Shown: piece after piece, positions 18,570 through 26,294 of the stretch | Layout: each line of letters starts with the position of its first letter | Position numbering within the stretch: position 1 is the first letter of the stretch | NCBI GenBank assembly: GCA_013289685.1 | Contig: JABCZL010000016.1 | Span: 62,001 to 126,000 of the forward strand | DNA length: 64,000 nt | Source of the DNA: Acidobacteriota bacterium | GTDB lineage: Bacteria > Acidobacteriota > Terriglobia > Terriglobales > Acidobacteriaceae | Direction: 5' to 3' | Made by a program: the position numbers and the translations under genes | The notes under the pieces: generated by a model | The model's database searches: none | Told to the model about the DNA's origin: nothing | The model's input: the letters and a program-made list of their open reading frames with translations, nothing else

Positions 18570-18608
18570 ACGTCCCACGACTCATTTGAGTCTGGGGCGT
18601 TTTGTTTT
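18570..18608 (+). terminator. Rho-independent terminator candidate
   Basis: ACGTCCCACGACTC and GAGTCTGGGGCGT pair across an ATTT loop, with one bulge and a G-T pair, and are followed by TTTTGTTTT. It probably ends transcription from the permease pair or from a short RNA originating in the gap. Confidence 0.65.
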
Positions 18609-18774
18609 GCGCTGAAACCGGTTCTTGCCTCACTTCGATCTTTCCTTGCCACCGGCCGGATCTTCCTCTTCTCTTAAGTTGGTTCTCCCACCCCGGCTAC
18701 CACTCCAGGTTTCGATGGTGATAGATTTGTTTGCGCCTTTCGTTGCCGTGCCCAGGCACTTCCAGGAGCAGATC

Positions 18775-19734
18775 ATGTCCGTGCAGTTTGCCCGCCGCGA
18801 GTTTCTCGCGGGAATGGTTGCCGTGACGGCTGCGAAAGCTGCGTCCCGGTTTTCTCCGATGCCCGACAGCAACCAGCCATTCCGCGTTTCCGTGATCAAC
18901 GATGAAATTTCGCAGGACTTCGGCCACGCCTGCGAGGTGGTGTCGCGGGACTTTGGTATGGGCTGGATCGAGTTGCGCGGCATGTGGAAGAAGAACATCG
19001 TCAACCTCGACGAGAAGGAAGTCGCCGAAGCGCGCCGCATTCTTGAAAAATATCAGCTGAAGGTGACCGACATCGCCAGCCCGCTGTTTAAAGTCGACTG
19101 GCCGGGCGCGCCGAAATCAAAATTCCGGGAGAGCGGTTCTTTCGGTGCGAACTTCACTCTGGAGCAGCAGGACGAAGTTCTGGAGCGCGCCATGGATTTG
19201 GCGAAAGCGTTTCAGACCGACCGGGTGCGCTGCTTCGATTTTTGGCGACTCGAGGATCAGGCTCCTTATCGCGCTGCTATAAACGAGAAACTTCGCGACG
19301 CCGCCGCCAAGGCGGCGAAGAAGGGCATCATTCTGGTGCTGGAAAATGAAATGGCGTGCAACACGGCGACCGCGGCCGAGTCGGCCAAAGTTTTGAGCGC
19401 GGTGCAGTCGCCGTCGCTCATGCTGAACTGGGATCCGGGCAACGCCGCCGCCGGCGGGGAAATTCCGTATCCCGACGGCTACAATCTTCTGCCTAAGGAG
19501 CGCATCGGCCATTGCCACTGCAAGGATCTCGTCAAGATTGGCAAAGGCGACTGGGCGCCGATGGGCGGAGGAGTGATTGACTGGGCGGGGCAGTTCAAGG
19601 CGCTCAAGCGGGACGGCTATCGATTCGCAGTGAGTCTCGAGACGCACTGGGAAGGCAGCGGCTCGAAGGAAGAGAGTTCGCGCAAGAGTTGGGCGGGGAT
19701 GAAGAAACTTCTGCAACAGGCGGATGCGTTGTAA
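18775..19734 (+). CDS. Sugar phosphate isomerase/epimerase-like TIM-barrel protein
   Basis: A 319-residue protein of the xylose-isomerase-like (AP endonuclease family 2) TIM-barrel fold, which isomerises or epimerises sugars. A Tat-like signal (FARREFLAGMVAVTAAKAA) opens it, so it is probably exported folded. Metal-site motifs include LVLENEMACNTATAA (Glu), LNWDPGNAAAGG (Asp) and HCHCKDL (His). I begin at ATG 18775, which has AGGAG at ideal spacing; the frame is open upstream, but that extension lacks family resemblance. It heads a run with an oxidoreductase (31 bases on), a ROK kinase and a DinB protein. Confidence 0.88.
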   Translation: MSVQFARREFLAGMVAVTAAKAASRFSPMPDSNQPFRVSVINDEISQDFGHACEVVSRDFGMGWIELRGMWKKNIVNLDEKEVAEARRILEKYQLKVTDIASPLFKVDWPGAPKSKFRESGSFGANFTLEQQDEVLERAMDLAKAFQTDRVRCFDFWRLEDQAPYRAAINEKLRDAAAKAAKKGIILVLENEMACNTATAAESAKVLSAVQSPSLMLNWDPGNAAAGGEIPYPDGYNLLPKERIGHCHCKDLVKIGKGDWAPMGGGVIDWAGQFKALKRDGYRFAVSLETHWEGSGSKEESSRKSWAGMKKLLQQADAL

Positions 19735-19765
19735 GACCCCAACACAGTAAGGTGGACGACCGAAT

Positions 19766-20977
19766 ATGACCGAGCAAAACAGACGCACATTTCTGAAGCA
19801 GGCGGTGATCGGAGCAGCTGTGCTGGCTTATCCAGCGTCCATGGTGCTGGGCGCGAACGACCGCATCCGGGTCGGCATGATCGGTGTGGGGGATCGTGGC
19901 AACGATCTTCTGAGCCAGATTCGCGCGGTTCACGGCGTGGAACTCGTGGCGATGGCGGACGTTTACAGCCGCCGCCGCGACCAGGCGAAAAGTAAAGTGC
20001 CCGGCATCCAGACCTTCGACGATCACCGCCGCCTGCTCGACATGAAGGACATCGACGCCGTGATCGTGGCCAGCCCGCTGCACATCCACAACCGGCACTT
20101 TCTGGACACACTCGCGGCCGGGAAAGATCTGTACGCCGAGAAGACCATGACCTGGTCGATTCCTGAGGCCGACAAATGCCTGGCGGCCGCGAAGAATTCC
20201 AACCGCGTCATCCAGATCGGATTGCAGTATCAAAGTTCCGGCGCCTTGATCGACGCAAAACAAATGATCAAAGACGGATGGGTGGGCAAGGTCACCCATG
20301 TCGAATCGTGGATGAGCCGCAACACTCCCCACGGCAAAGGCCAGTGGGTACGGGCGGTGCCGTCTGACTGCACCGCGCAGAACGTTAACTGGAGCGCGTT
20401 TCTGAATGGCCGGCCCGACCGTCCCTTCGATCCTTACAAACTCATCAACTGGCGCCTGTTCTGGGAGTTTGCCGGAGGCAACTGCGCCGAGAACATGGTG
20501 CACCAGGTCGCGTGGATCATGGGCGCGCTCGACCTGCCGCTGCCCTCGGCGGCGTATATGGCGGGCGGCGTGTTTTCGGAAAAAGACGGCCGCGAAGTGC
20601 CGGACACTATTGCGGTGACTCTCGATTTCCCCGACATGGTGGTGACCTGGCAGTCCACTTTCAGCAACAAGCACTACGAACTGGGTGACCGAATTCTGGG
20701 AAGCGACGGCACTCTCGAGCACCACCTCGACGAGGCGATTCAGTACTGGCCCGAGAAAACGAACCGTCCCAACGGCGACGCCACGCGGGGCAAGACTCGC
20801 GACCAGAGCCACATGGAGAATTGGATCGATTGCGTCCGCAGCCGCGCCACGCCGAACGCTCCACCGGAGATTGGCTACCGGTCGGCCATTGCGGTGCACA
20901 TGGCGAATTTGTCGTACAAGAACAAGCGGCGGCTTACGCTGGAAGAAGCGAAGGGGATCACGCCGGAATTCTCATGA
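19766..20977 (+). CDS. Gfo/Idh/MocA family oxidoreductase, Tat-exported
   Basis: An NAD(P)-dependent sugar oxidoreductase of 403 residues. A twin-arginine signal (NRRTFLKQAVIGAAVLAYP) precedes a Rossmann fold opening IRVGMIGVGDRGNDLL. The family motif EKTMTWSI near residue 130 contains the conserved EK pair. The C-terminal alpha/beta domain follows, with DMVVTWQSTF. The presumed substrate is a sugar or sugar derivative handled with the isomerase-like neighbour. Its stop overlaps the ATG of the ROK gene by four bases (ATGA), indicating translational coupling. Confidence 0.9.
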   Translation: MTEQNRRTFLKQAVIGAAVLAYPASMVLGANDRIRVGMIGVGDRGNDLLSQIRAVHGVELVAMADVYSRRRDQAKSKVPGIQTFDDHRRLLDMKDIDAVIVASPLHIHNRHFLDTLAAGKDLYAEKTMTWSIPEADKCLAAAKNSNRVIQIGLQYQSSGALIDAKQMIKDGWVGKVTHVESWMSRNTPHGKGQWVRAVPSDCTAQNVNWSAFLNGRPDRPFDPYKLINWRLFWEFAGGNCAENMVHQVAWIMGALDLPLPSAAYMAGGVFSEKDGREVPDTIAVTLDFPDMVVTWQSTFSNKHYELGDRILGSDGTLEHHLDEAIQYWPEKTNRPNGDATRGKTRDQSHMENWIDCVRSRATPNAPPEIGYRSAIAVHMANLSYKNKRRLTLEEAKGITPEFS

Positions 20978-21894
20978 TCGGGGCGGTCGACATCGGCGGT
21001 ACGAAAATTGCGGTTGGCATTGTGGACGACGGCGGGAAAGTGCTTTCGCGGATGGAGGCCCCCACCGACCCGGATCGTTACTCCAGCGGCATCGAAATCA
21101 TCGCCCGCATGCTGCGGGAAAGTGCGGCAACTGCCGGCGCGGAGCTCTCGGGCATCGGCATCGGATCCACGGGGCCCGTCGATCCCATACGCGGCGAGTT
21201 TGGCGACGTCGATTTCCTGCCCGGCTGGCGCGGGAAAAATCCGGTGCAAGATCTGGCGCAGATTTTCAACGTGCGCGTCGCTCTGGAAAACGACGGTGAC
21301 GCCGCTGCCCTGGCTGAAGCGGGATGGGGCGCGGGCCAGAATCGCTCGCGCCTGATCTATGTGACTGTCGGAACGGGGATAGGCGGGGGAATCGTGCTCG
21401 ACGGCCAGCTTTACCGCGGCGTCGACGGCGCTCATCCCGAGGTTGGACATCATGTGATCGATCCCGCAGGTCCGGAATGCTCATGCGGTTTCCGCGGCTG
21501 CTGGGAATCGCTGGCTGCCGGTCCGGCCATGGTGGCGTGGATTGAGAGCCACGCGCCCGCCGCGTATCTGCATCGGCCCGGCATTACCGCCAAGAGAATC
21601 TGCGAGCTAGCCCAGGAAGGAGACGAAGTCGCGCTGCGGGCCGTCGAACACGAGGCCTATTATCTGGGTCTGGGCCTCGCCAACCTCATTAACTTGTTTA
21701 CGCCCGACGCCATCGTACTGAGTGGAAGCGTGATGAAGAGTGCGGCGCTTTTTCTCGACCGCATCCGAGCCGTGATTCGCGGTGGATGCCGTTTCGTCCC
21801 GGCTGAGAAGACACAACTTACTCTTGCGTCTCTGGGAGACGATACCAACCTGATCGGCGCGGCGCGAGTGTGGCATTATCGCTTCGCGCAGTAG
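20974..21894 (+). CDS. ROK family sugar kinase
   Basis: A 306-residue cytoplasmic ROK protein, probably glucokinase or an N-acetylhexosamine kinase. The N-terminal phosphate-binding motif is AVDIGGTKIAVGIVDD. The catalytic Asp lies in LENDGDAAALAEAGWG, followed by VGTGIGGGIVLDGQ. The ROK zinc signature is HPEVGHHVIDP with CSCGFRGCWES. No helix-turn-helix domain is present, so it is an enzyme rather than a repressor. The ATG overlaps the preceding stop; a longer frame upstream is only a shadow of the oxidoreductase gene. A second ROK kinase lies at 37553. Confidence 0.92.
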   Translation: MIGAVDIGGTKIAVGIVDDGGKVLSRMEAPTDPDRYSSGIEIIARMLRESAATAGAELSGIGIGSTGPVDPIRGEFGDVDFLPGWRGKNPVQDLAQIFNVRVALENDGDAAALAEAGWGAGQNRSRLIYVTVGTGIGGGIVLDGQLYRGVDGAHPEVGHHVIDPAGPECSCGFRGCWESLAAGPAMVAWIESHAPAAYLHRPGITAKRICELAQEGDEVALRAVEHEAYYLGLGLANLINLFTPDAIVLSGSVMKSAALFLDRIRAVIRGGCRFVPAEKTQLTLASLGDDTNLIGAARVWHYRFAQ

Positions 21895-21911
21895 CGGACC
21901 GGAGGAGAACA

Positions 21912-22364
21912 ATGAAAGAGTTGAGCGAAAAGCTGATATCAGTGATCGATGCGGCGGAGCCCAGACTCCGCAAGATCAGCGCGCCGGAGAGCACCAAGCC
22001 CGTATTGTCGGGCGGCTGGTCGCGCAAGCAAGTGATGGCTCACCTGATCGACTCCGCATCCAACAACCACCAACGATTCGTCCGCGCGGCCCAGCAGGAG
22101 TCTCTGGAATTTCCTGGGTACGACCAAGAAGGAAACATGCGGGTCCAAGCGCCGCAAGAGGCGGATTGGCTGCTGCTGGTCTCACTCTGGGCGGCTTACA
22201 ATCGCTACCTAGCGCATATCATGGCGCGCTTGCCTGCGTCTAAGCTGGAGACTCCTTGCCGCATCGGCCCGCACGAGCCGGTCACGCTTCGGTTCGTAGC
22301 GACAGATTATCTGACGCATCTGGTTCATCACCTCGGCCAGATTGGCGCCGCGGACGCAACCTAA
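21912..22364 (+). CDS. DinB-family protein
   Basis: A 150-residue four-helix-bundle protein of the DinB/YfiT metal-dependent superfamily. The metal-binding histidines are in SRKQVMAHLIDSASNN and DYLTHLVHHLGQIG. These proteins often act as thiol-S-transferases or have unknown roles. GGAGGAGAAC precedes ATG 21912 perfectly. It follows the ROK kinase by 17 bases and is probably the last gene of that operon. Confidence 0.85.
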   Translation: MKELSEKLISVIDAAEPRLRKISAPESTKPVLSGGWSRKQVMAHLIDSASNNHQRFVRAAQQESLEFPGYDQEGNMRVQAPQEADWLLLVSLWAAYNRYLAHIMARLPASKLETPCRIGPHEPVTLRFVATDYLTHLVHHLGQIGAADAT

Positions 22365-22437
22365 GGGCGTTGCAGCACGAGCTTCCAGTTCCTTCTCCGA
22401 TCTGTTACTGTTTTCAGTCCGCTTTTTGTGAGGCCGC

Positions 22438-23613
22438 GTGATCGTTGGAGTTCCGAAAGAAAGCTATCCCGGAGAACGCCGGGTTGCGGTCGTTCCGGTC
22501 GTCGTTCCCAACCTCGTTAAGGCGGGGCTAGAGGTTATTGTGGAAGCCGGGGCCGGCGAGCAGGCCGGCTATCCGGATGCGATCTATGTTGAGAAGGGCG
22601 CGAAGATCGTGCCCGATCGCGCCGCCGTGTTCAGCGCGGCCGACATTGTGGTGCAGGTGCTGTGCTACGGCTCGAACGACGTCACCGGCAAAGCCGACCT
22701 TCCGCTGATGCGCCGCGGACAGGCCATCATCGGATTCCTGCGGCCCCTTGGTTCCGCGGACATTGTCCAGCAGATCGCGCAGGCGGGCGTTACGTCTTTC
22801 TCCGTGGAGCTCATGCCCCGCACCACGCGCGCGCAGAGCATGGACGCACTCTCTTCGATGGCCACCTGCTGCGGCTACAAGGCCGTCCTGCTGGCGGCCG
22901 AAACTTCGCCGCGAATTTTTCCCATGATGACCACCGCCGCCGGCACCATCACGCCCGCGCGTGTGTTTGTCATCGGCGCGGGCGTGGCCGGACTGCAAGC
23001 CATCTCGACGGCTCGCCGCCTCGGCGCAGTGGCCTCCGCCTACGACATGCGCCCCGCCGCCAAGGAACAAGTACAGAGCCTGGGCGGACGCTTCGTCGAA
23101 CTTCCCATTGAAGCCCAGAACGCCCAGGATGCTCGCGGCTACGGCACGGCGCAGGACGAAACCTTCTACGCCCGCCAGCGCGAACTACTGACTCGCGTGG
23201 TCGCCGAAAGTGACGTGGTCATTACCGCCGCGGTTATTCCTGGCAAGAAATCTCCAATCCTGATCACGTCCGACATGGTTAAAGGGATGGCTCCGGGTTC
23301 GGTGATCGTCGACCTTGCGGCCGAACGTGGCGGCAACTGCGAGTTGACGCAGACCGGACAAACCGTAAAACTGTGTGGCGTCACGATCATTGGCGCCATC
23401 AACCTGGCCACTAGCGTTCCGTACCACGCCAGCCAGATGTATGCCCGCAACGTCACCACGTTCCTGCTCTACATGGTGAAAGAGGGCAAGCTGCAACTGA
23501 ATCTGCAGGATGAAATCGTCCGCGAGACCATGATCACCAATGGCGGAGAAGTGGTGAATGCCCGGGTGCGCGAATTCTTCAAGATGCCGGCGCTGGTCGC
23601 AGCAGGTGGATAG
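22438..23613 (+). CDS. pntAA: NAD(P) transhydrogenase subunit alpha, part 1
   Basis: The NAD(H)-binding dI component of the proton-translocating transhydrogenase, 391 residues, cytoplasmic. It opens IVGVPKESYPGERRVAVVP, the alanine dehydrogenase/PNT N-terminal signature. The second domain has a Rossmann motif (VFVIGAGVAGLQAISTARRLGA, about residues 175-197) followed by AYDMRPAAKEQVQSLGG. The start is GTG 22438. It is split from the membrane part of the alpha subunit, as in Rhodospirillum-type enzymes. An unusual 338-base repeat-filled gap separates it from pntAB. Confidence 0.95.
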   Translation: MIVGVPKESYPGERRVAVVPVVVPNLVKAGLEVIVEAGAGEQAGYPDAIYVEKGAKIVPDRAAVFSAADIVVQVLCYGSNDVTGKADLPLMRRGQAIIGFLRPLGSADIVQQIAQAGVTSFSVELMPRTTRAQSMDALSSMATCCGYKAVLLAAETSPRIFPMMTTAAGTITPARVFVIGAGVAGLQAISTARRLGAVASAYDMRPAAKEQVQSLGGRFVELPIEAQNAQDARGYGTAQDETFYARQRELLTRVVAESDVVITAAVIPGKKSPILITSDMVKGMAPGSVIVDLAAERGGNCELTQTGQTVKLCGVTIIGAINLATSVPYHASQMYARNVTTFLLYMVKEGKLQLNLQDEIVRETMITNGGEVVNARVREFFKMPALVAAGG

Positions 23614-23703
23614 AATTTCCGCGCGATGCGGGATGGTTTTGCTTTGAAAGGGCGCGAGTTTCGCCGCGTCGCAATGTTCTTTACAAAATGTTCTTTACAA
23701 AAT

Positions 23704-23760
23704 TGTCATCCTGAGCGGAGCAAGAGTTCGCGAAGCGAACTCTTGCGCAGTCGAAGGATC
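23704..23760 (+). repeat. REP-like palindrome, family B
   Basis: Begins TCATCCTGAGCGGAG and ends CAGTCGAAGGATC, with an inner perfect stem (AAGAGTTCGC and GCGAACTCTT). The outer CTGAGCG...GAAGGATC frame recurs at 28400, 52380 and 60608. Confidence 0.85.
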
Positions 23761-23861
23761 CCTAGTCAGTGCCGGGTGTTTCGTGCCGCGTCAAAGTTTT
23801 CACGGTGTTTGGTTCACGGTGAGAATGCCTTGCCGTAATCGAGGTGCTTCAGGAATTGCAG

Positions 23862-23921
23862 AGGTCCTTCGGCTACGAGGCTGCTCCGCTTCGCGGAGCA
23901 GCCTCTACGCTCAGGATGACA
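23862..23921 (-). repeat. REP-like palindrome, family B, inverted copy
   Basis: The mirror image of the preceding element: GTCCTTCGGCTACG, an inner stem (GAGGCTGCTCCGC and GCGGAGCAGCCTC), then GCTCAGGATGAC. With the copy at 23704 it forms a large potential inverted structure just before pntAB. Confidence 0.85.
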
Positions 23922-23951
23922 ACGCGAAAACAAAGAACTTAGGAGTTCAAC

Positions 23952-24248
23952 ATGGGTTCCAACCTGATCGACGCACTTTTTGTTTTCATGCTTGCGGCCT
24001 TCATTGGATTTGAAGTCATCCGCCACGTTTCGCCGCTGCTGCACACACCGCTCATGTCGCTGACCAACGCGCTCGACGCCATCGCGGTCGTCGGCGCCAT
24101 TGTTCTGGTCGGTGAGAAGAAGAGCACATTCGCGACGGTGCTGGGCGTCATCGCCATTGTGGCCGCCACCAGCAACGTGGTCGGCGGATTCCTCATCACC
24201 GACCGCATGCTCCGGATGTTCAAGACCAGCCGTCCGACGAACAAGTAA
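23952..24248 (+). CDS. pntAB: NAD(P) transhydrogenase subunit alpha, part 2
   Basis: A 98-residue membrane protein with three transmembrane helices: LFVFMLAAFIGFEVI, ALDAIAVVGAIVLVG and TVLGVIAIVAATSNVVGGF. It supplies the alpha-subunit part of the proton channel (dII). ATCGxxNVVGGFLITDRML near the end is the family signature. ATG 23952 is preceded by TTAGGAGTTCAAC. It lies 12 bases before pntB and is surely co-transcribed with it. Confidence 0.93.
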   Translation: MGSNLIDALFVFMLAAFIGFEVIRHVSPLLHTPLMSLTNALDAIAVVGAIVLVGEKKSTFATVLGVIAIVAATSNVVGGFLITDRMLRMFKTSRPTNK

Positions 24249-24260
24249 CTGAGCGCCCTC

Positions 24261-25652
24261 ATGACTGAGTTTGCTGGAAGCCAGTACCTGATCGAAATCA
24301 TCTACCTCATCGCCAGCGCCCTGTTCATTCTTTCGCTGAAGTGGATGAGTTCTCCCGCCACGGCGCGCCACGGCATTCTGGCCGGCGAAATCGGCATGGT
24401 GCTGGCGATCGGCGGCACGCTGCTGCATCACGGTATCGTCGACTACAAATGGATCATCATCGCCCTGGTGCTGGGTTCGGGCATCGGCATTCCGCTGGGC
24501 ATGGTGCAGATGACGGCCGTCCCGCAGCGGACCGCGCTCAGCCACGCTTTTGGCGCACTATGCGTCACCCTGGTCGGCACCGCAGAATTTTATCTGCGCA
24601 CTCCGAACGTTCCCAAGTTCATGATGTCGGTGCTGTCGATGGAAGTCATCCTTGGAGGTCTGACCTTTACCGGTAGTCTTATGGCTGCGGGAAAGCTGCA
24701 GGAAATTCTCCCGCAGCGGCCGATCACTTATAAAGGACAGAACTTCGTCAATCTTCTTTTATTCCTGGTCGCGATGGGAAGCGCCGTCTATCTCGTGCTG
24801 CATCCCGAAGCGAAAATCTTCTTCCCCATCATCGTTGGCGTGTCGTTGATCTTTGGAGTCCTGCTGGTCATTCCGATTGGTGGCGCTGACATGCCTACGG
24901 TGATCTCGCTGTTGAACTCTTATGCCGGCCTTTCCGCGGCCGCGATGGGATTCGTGCTCGACTCCAAACTTCTGATCATCGCCGGTGCGCTCGACGGGTC
25001 GTCTGGTCTCATCCTCTCCATCATCATGTCGAAGGCGATGAACCGGTCGTTCACCAACGTTCTTTTTGGTGCCTTCGGACAGGTGCAGGCGTCGGCCGCC
25101 CCGGGGCAGGAAGCCAAACCCGTGCGCAGCGCCACTCCGGAAGAAGCCGCAGCGATTCTGTTGGCGGCGAATAAGGTGGTGATCGTGCCCGGATACGGCA
25201 TGGCCGTCGCGCAAGCGCAGCATAAAGTGCGCGAGCTTTATGACGCGCTTACCAAGAAGGGAGTCGAAGTCCGCTTCGCCATTCACCCGGTCGCCGGACG
25301 CATGCCGGGCCATATGAACGTGCTGCTGGCCGAAGCTGACATCCCCTACGACCGGCTTATCGAAATGGACGAGATTAATGGCGACTTCCCGCAGACCGAC
25401 GTCGCCCTCATCATCGGGGCCAACGATGTGACCAACCCCGCTGCCCGCACCGATCAGTCGAGCCCGATCTTCGGCATGCCGATCCTCGACGTGGACAAGG
25501 CCCATACCGTCATGGTCATCAAGCGCGGCATGAGCCCCGGCTTCGCCGGCATCGATAACCCGCTGTACTATCTCGACCGGACGCTGATGCTGTTTGGCGA
25601 TGCGAAACAATTTGTGGGCGGGATTGTGCGGGAATTGGGCGGCGGACATTAA
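24261..25652 (+). CDS. pntB: NAD(P) transhydrogenase subunit beta
   Basis: A 463-residue membrane protein combining the remaining dII transmembrane helices (about residues 5-265) with the NADP(H)-binding dIII domain (about 285-460). dIII landmarks are VVIVPGYGMAVAQAQH, IHPVAGRMPGHMNVLLAEA and NDVTNPAAR. They bind NADP(H) while proton flow drives hydride transfer from NADH to NADP+. Together the three genes give a full enzyme that keeps the NADPH pool reduced. ATG 24261 follows GAGCGCCCTC. Confidence 0.95.
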   Translation: MTEFAGSQYLIEIIYLIASALFILSLKWMSSPATARHGILAGEIGMVLAIGGTLLHHGIVDYKWIIIALVLGSGIGIPLGMVQMTAVPQRTALSHAFGALCVTLVGTAEFYLRTPNVPKFMMSVLSMEVILGGLTFTGSLMAAGKLQEILPQRPITYKGQNFVNLLLFLVAMGSAVYLVLHPEAKIFFPIIVGVSLIFGVLLVIPIGGADMPTVISLLNSYAGLSAAAMGFVLDSKLLIIAGALDGSSGLILSIIMSKAMNRSFTNVLFGAFGQVQASAAPGQEAKPVRSATPEEAAAILLAANKVVIVPGYGMAVAQAQHKVRELYDALTKKGVEVRFAIHPVAGRMPGHMNVLLAEADIPYDRLIEMDEINGDFPQTDVALIIGANDVTNPAARTDQSSPIFGMPILDVDKAHTVMVIKRGMSPGFAGIDNPLYYLDRTLMLFGDAKQFVGGIVRELGGGH

Positions 25653-25739
25653 CATTCTCGGGTTGAGAGAAGCTGGATACATCGCGTTGGTTTTCGTCGG
25701 AACCTCGGAGTAGACTTAGCAGGGCGGAGAGCCGCAACC

Positions 25740-25958
25740 ATGGTGTCATCCAACAATGTGATCACCCGTGACCCTGATGTGCTCGGCGGCACGCCAGTTT
25801 TTCGAGGAACGAGGGTACCTTTCCAAGCCTTGCTCGACTACCTGGAAGGCGGCCAAACGCTGGACGAGTTTCTTGAAGACTTTCCGACCGTGACTCGCGA
25901 AGCCGCTGTTCGAGCCCTGGAGCACGCCAAGTCGCTCGTCGTCGGCCAATTGGGATGA
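25740..25958 (+). CDS. DUF433 antitoxin
   Basis: A 72-residue protein of the DUF433 family: ITRDPDVLGGTPVFRGTRVP at the N terminus, then a winged-helix-like helical part (TLDEFLEDFPTVTREAA). These small DNA-binding proteins serve as antitoxins to DUF5615 PIN-like toxins and probably autoregulate their operon. Its stop overlaps the next gene's ATG by four bases (ATGA), the standard arrangement for the pair. Confidence 0.9.
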   Translation: MVSSNNVITRDPDVLGGTPVFRGTRVPFQALLDYLEGGQTLDEFLEDFPTVTREAAVRALEHAKSLVVGQLG

Positions 25959-26275
25959 AGCTTCTACTCGACGAGTGCGTCCCCAGAAAATTCAGGAACT
26001 TACTGCCCGGCCATGATGGCCGTACCGTGCCCGAAGAGGGACTGGCCGGCAAGAAAAATGGGGAGCTTGTGGCGCTGGCGGAGAAGTCGGGTTTCGAGGT
26101 CTTCCTGACGCTCGACCGCGGCCTTGGGTACCAACAAAACCTTCAGGGAAGGGCTATCGCAATAGTCTTGGTCCGCGCTACATCGAGCCGCCTGATGGAT
26201 CTGTTGCCAGACGGCCCTGACGTTCTGCGGGTACTTCGTTCCATCCGGCCTGGCGATCTTGTAAAGATTGGCTGA
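25955..26275 (+). CDS. DUF5615 PIN-like toxin
   Basis: A 106-residue PIN-like nuclease toxin candidate. KLLLDECVPRKFRNLL carries the first acidic pair, GLAGKKNGELVALAEKSGFEV the helical insert and FLTLDRGLGYQQNL the second acidic site. This is the DUF5615 pattern (also called the VapC45-like group). It should cleave RNA when freed from the DUF433 partner. The start overlaps the antitoxin stop. The pair sits alone between pntB and a glycosidase gene. Confidence 0.88.
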   Translation: MKLLLDECVPRKFRNLLPGHDGRTVPEEGLAGKKNGELVALAEKSGFEVFLTLDRGLGYQQNLQGRAIAIVLVRATSSRLMDLLPDGPDVLRVLRSIRPGDLVKIG

Positions 26276-26294
26276 AAGGGAGCCCTATACTTCT

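Larger units (their letters stand above)
18427..18774 (+). other. Intergenic region with palindrome and terminator
   Basis: This 348-base gap holds a perfect 18-base palindrome at 18476-18493 and a terminator-like hairpin at 18570-18608. No protein-coding frame is convincing. The second half must contain the promoter of the sugar operon, whose ribosome-binding site (AGGAG) is at 18763. Confidence 0.6.
23614..23951. other. Repeat-filled gap inside the pnt operon
   Basis: No coding frame is convincing. The gap is largely two copies of the TCATCCTGAGCG palindrome family (23704-23760 and 23862-23921) in opposite orientation, each with its own inner hairpin, separated by about 100 bases. A direct duplication of TTCTTTACAAAAT lies at about 23676-23703. 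Confidence 0.8.

Noticed and set aside
20821-20973. 51-residue extension of the first ROK kinase
   Set aside because: It overlaps the end of the oxidoreductase gene in another frame; the ROK motif AVDIGGTK begins right after ATG 20974.
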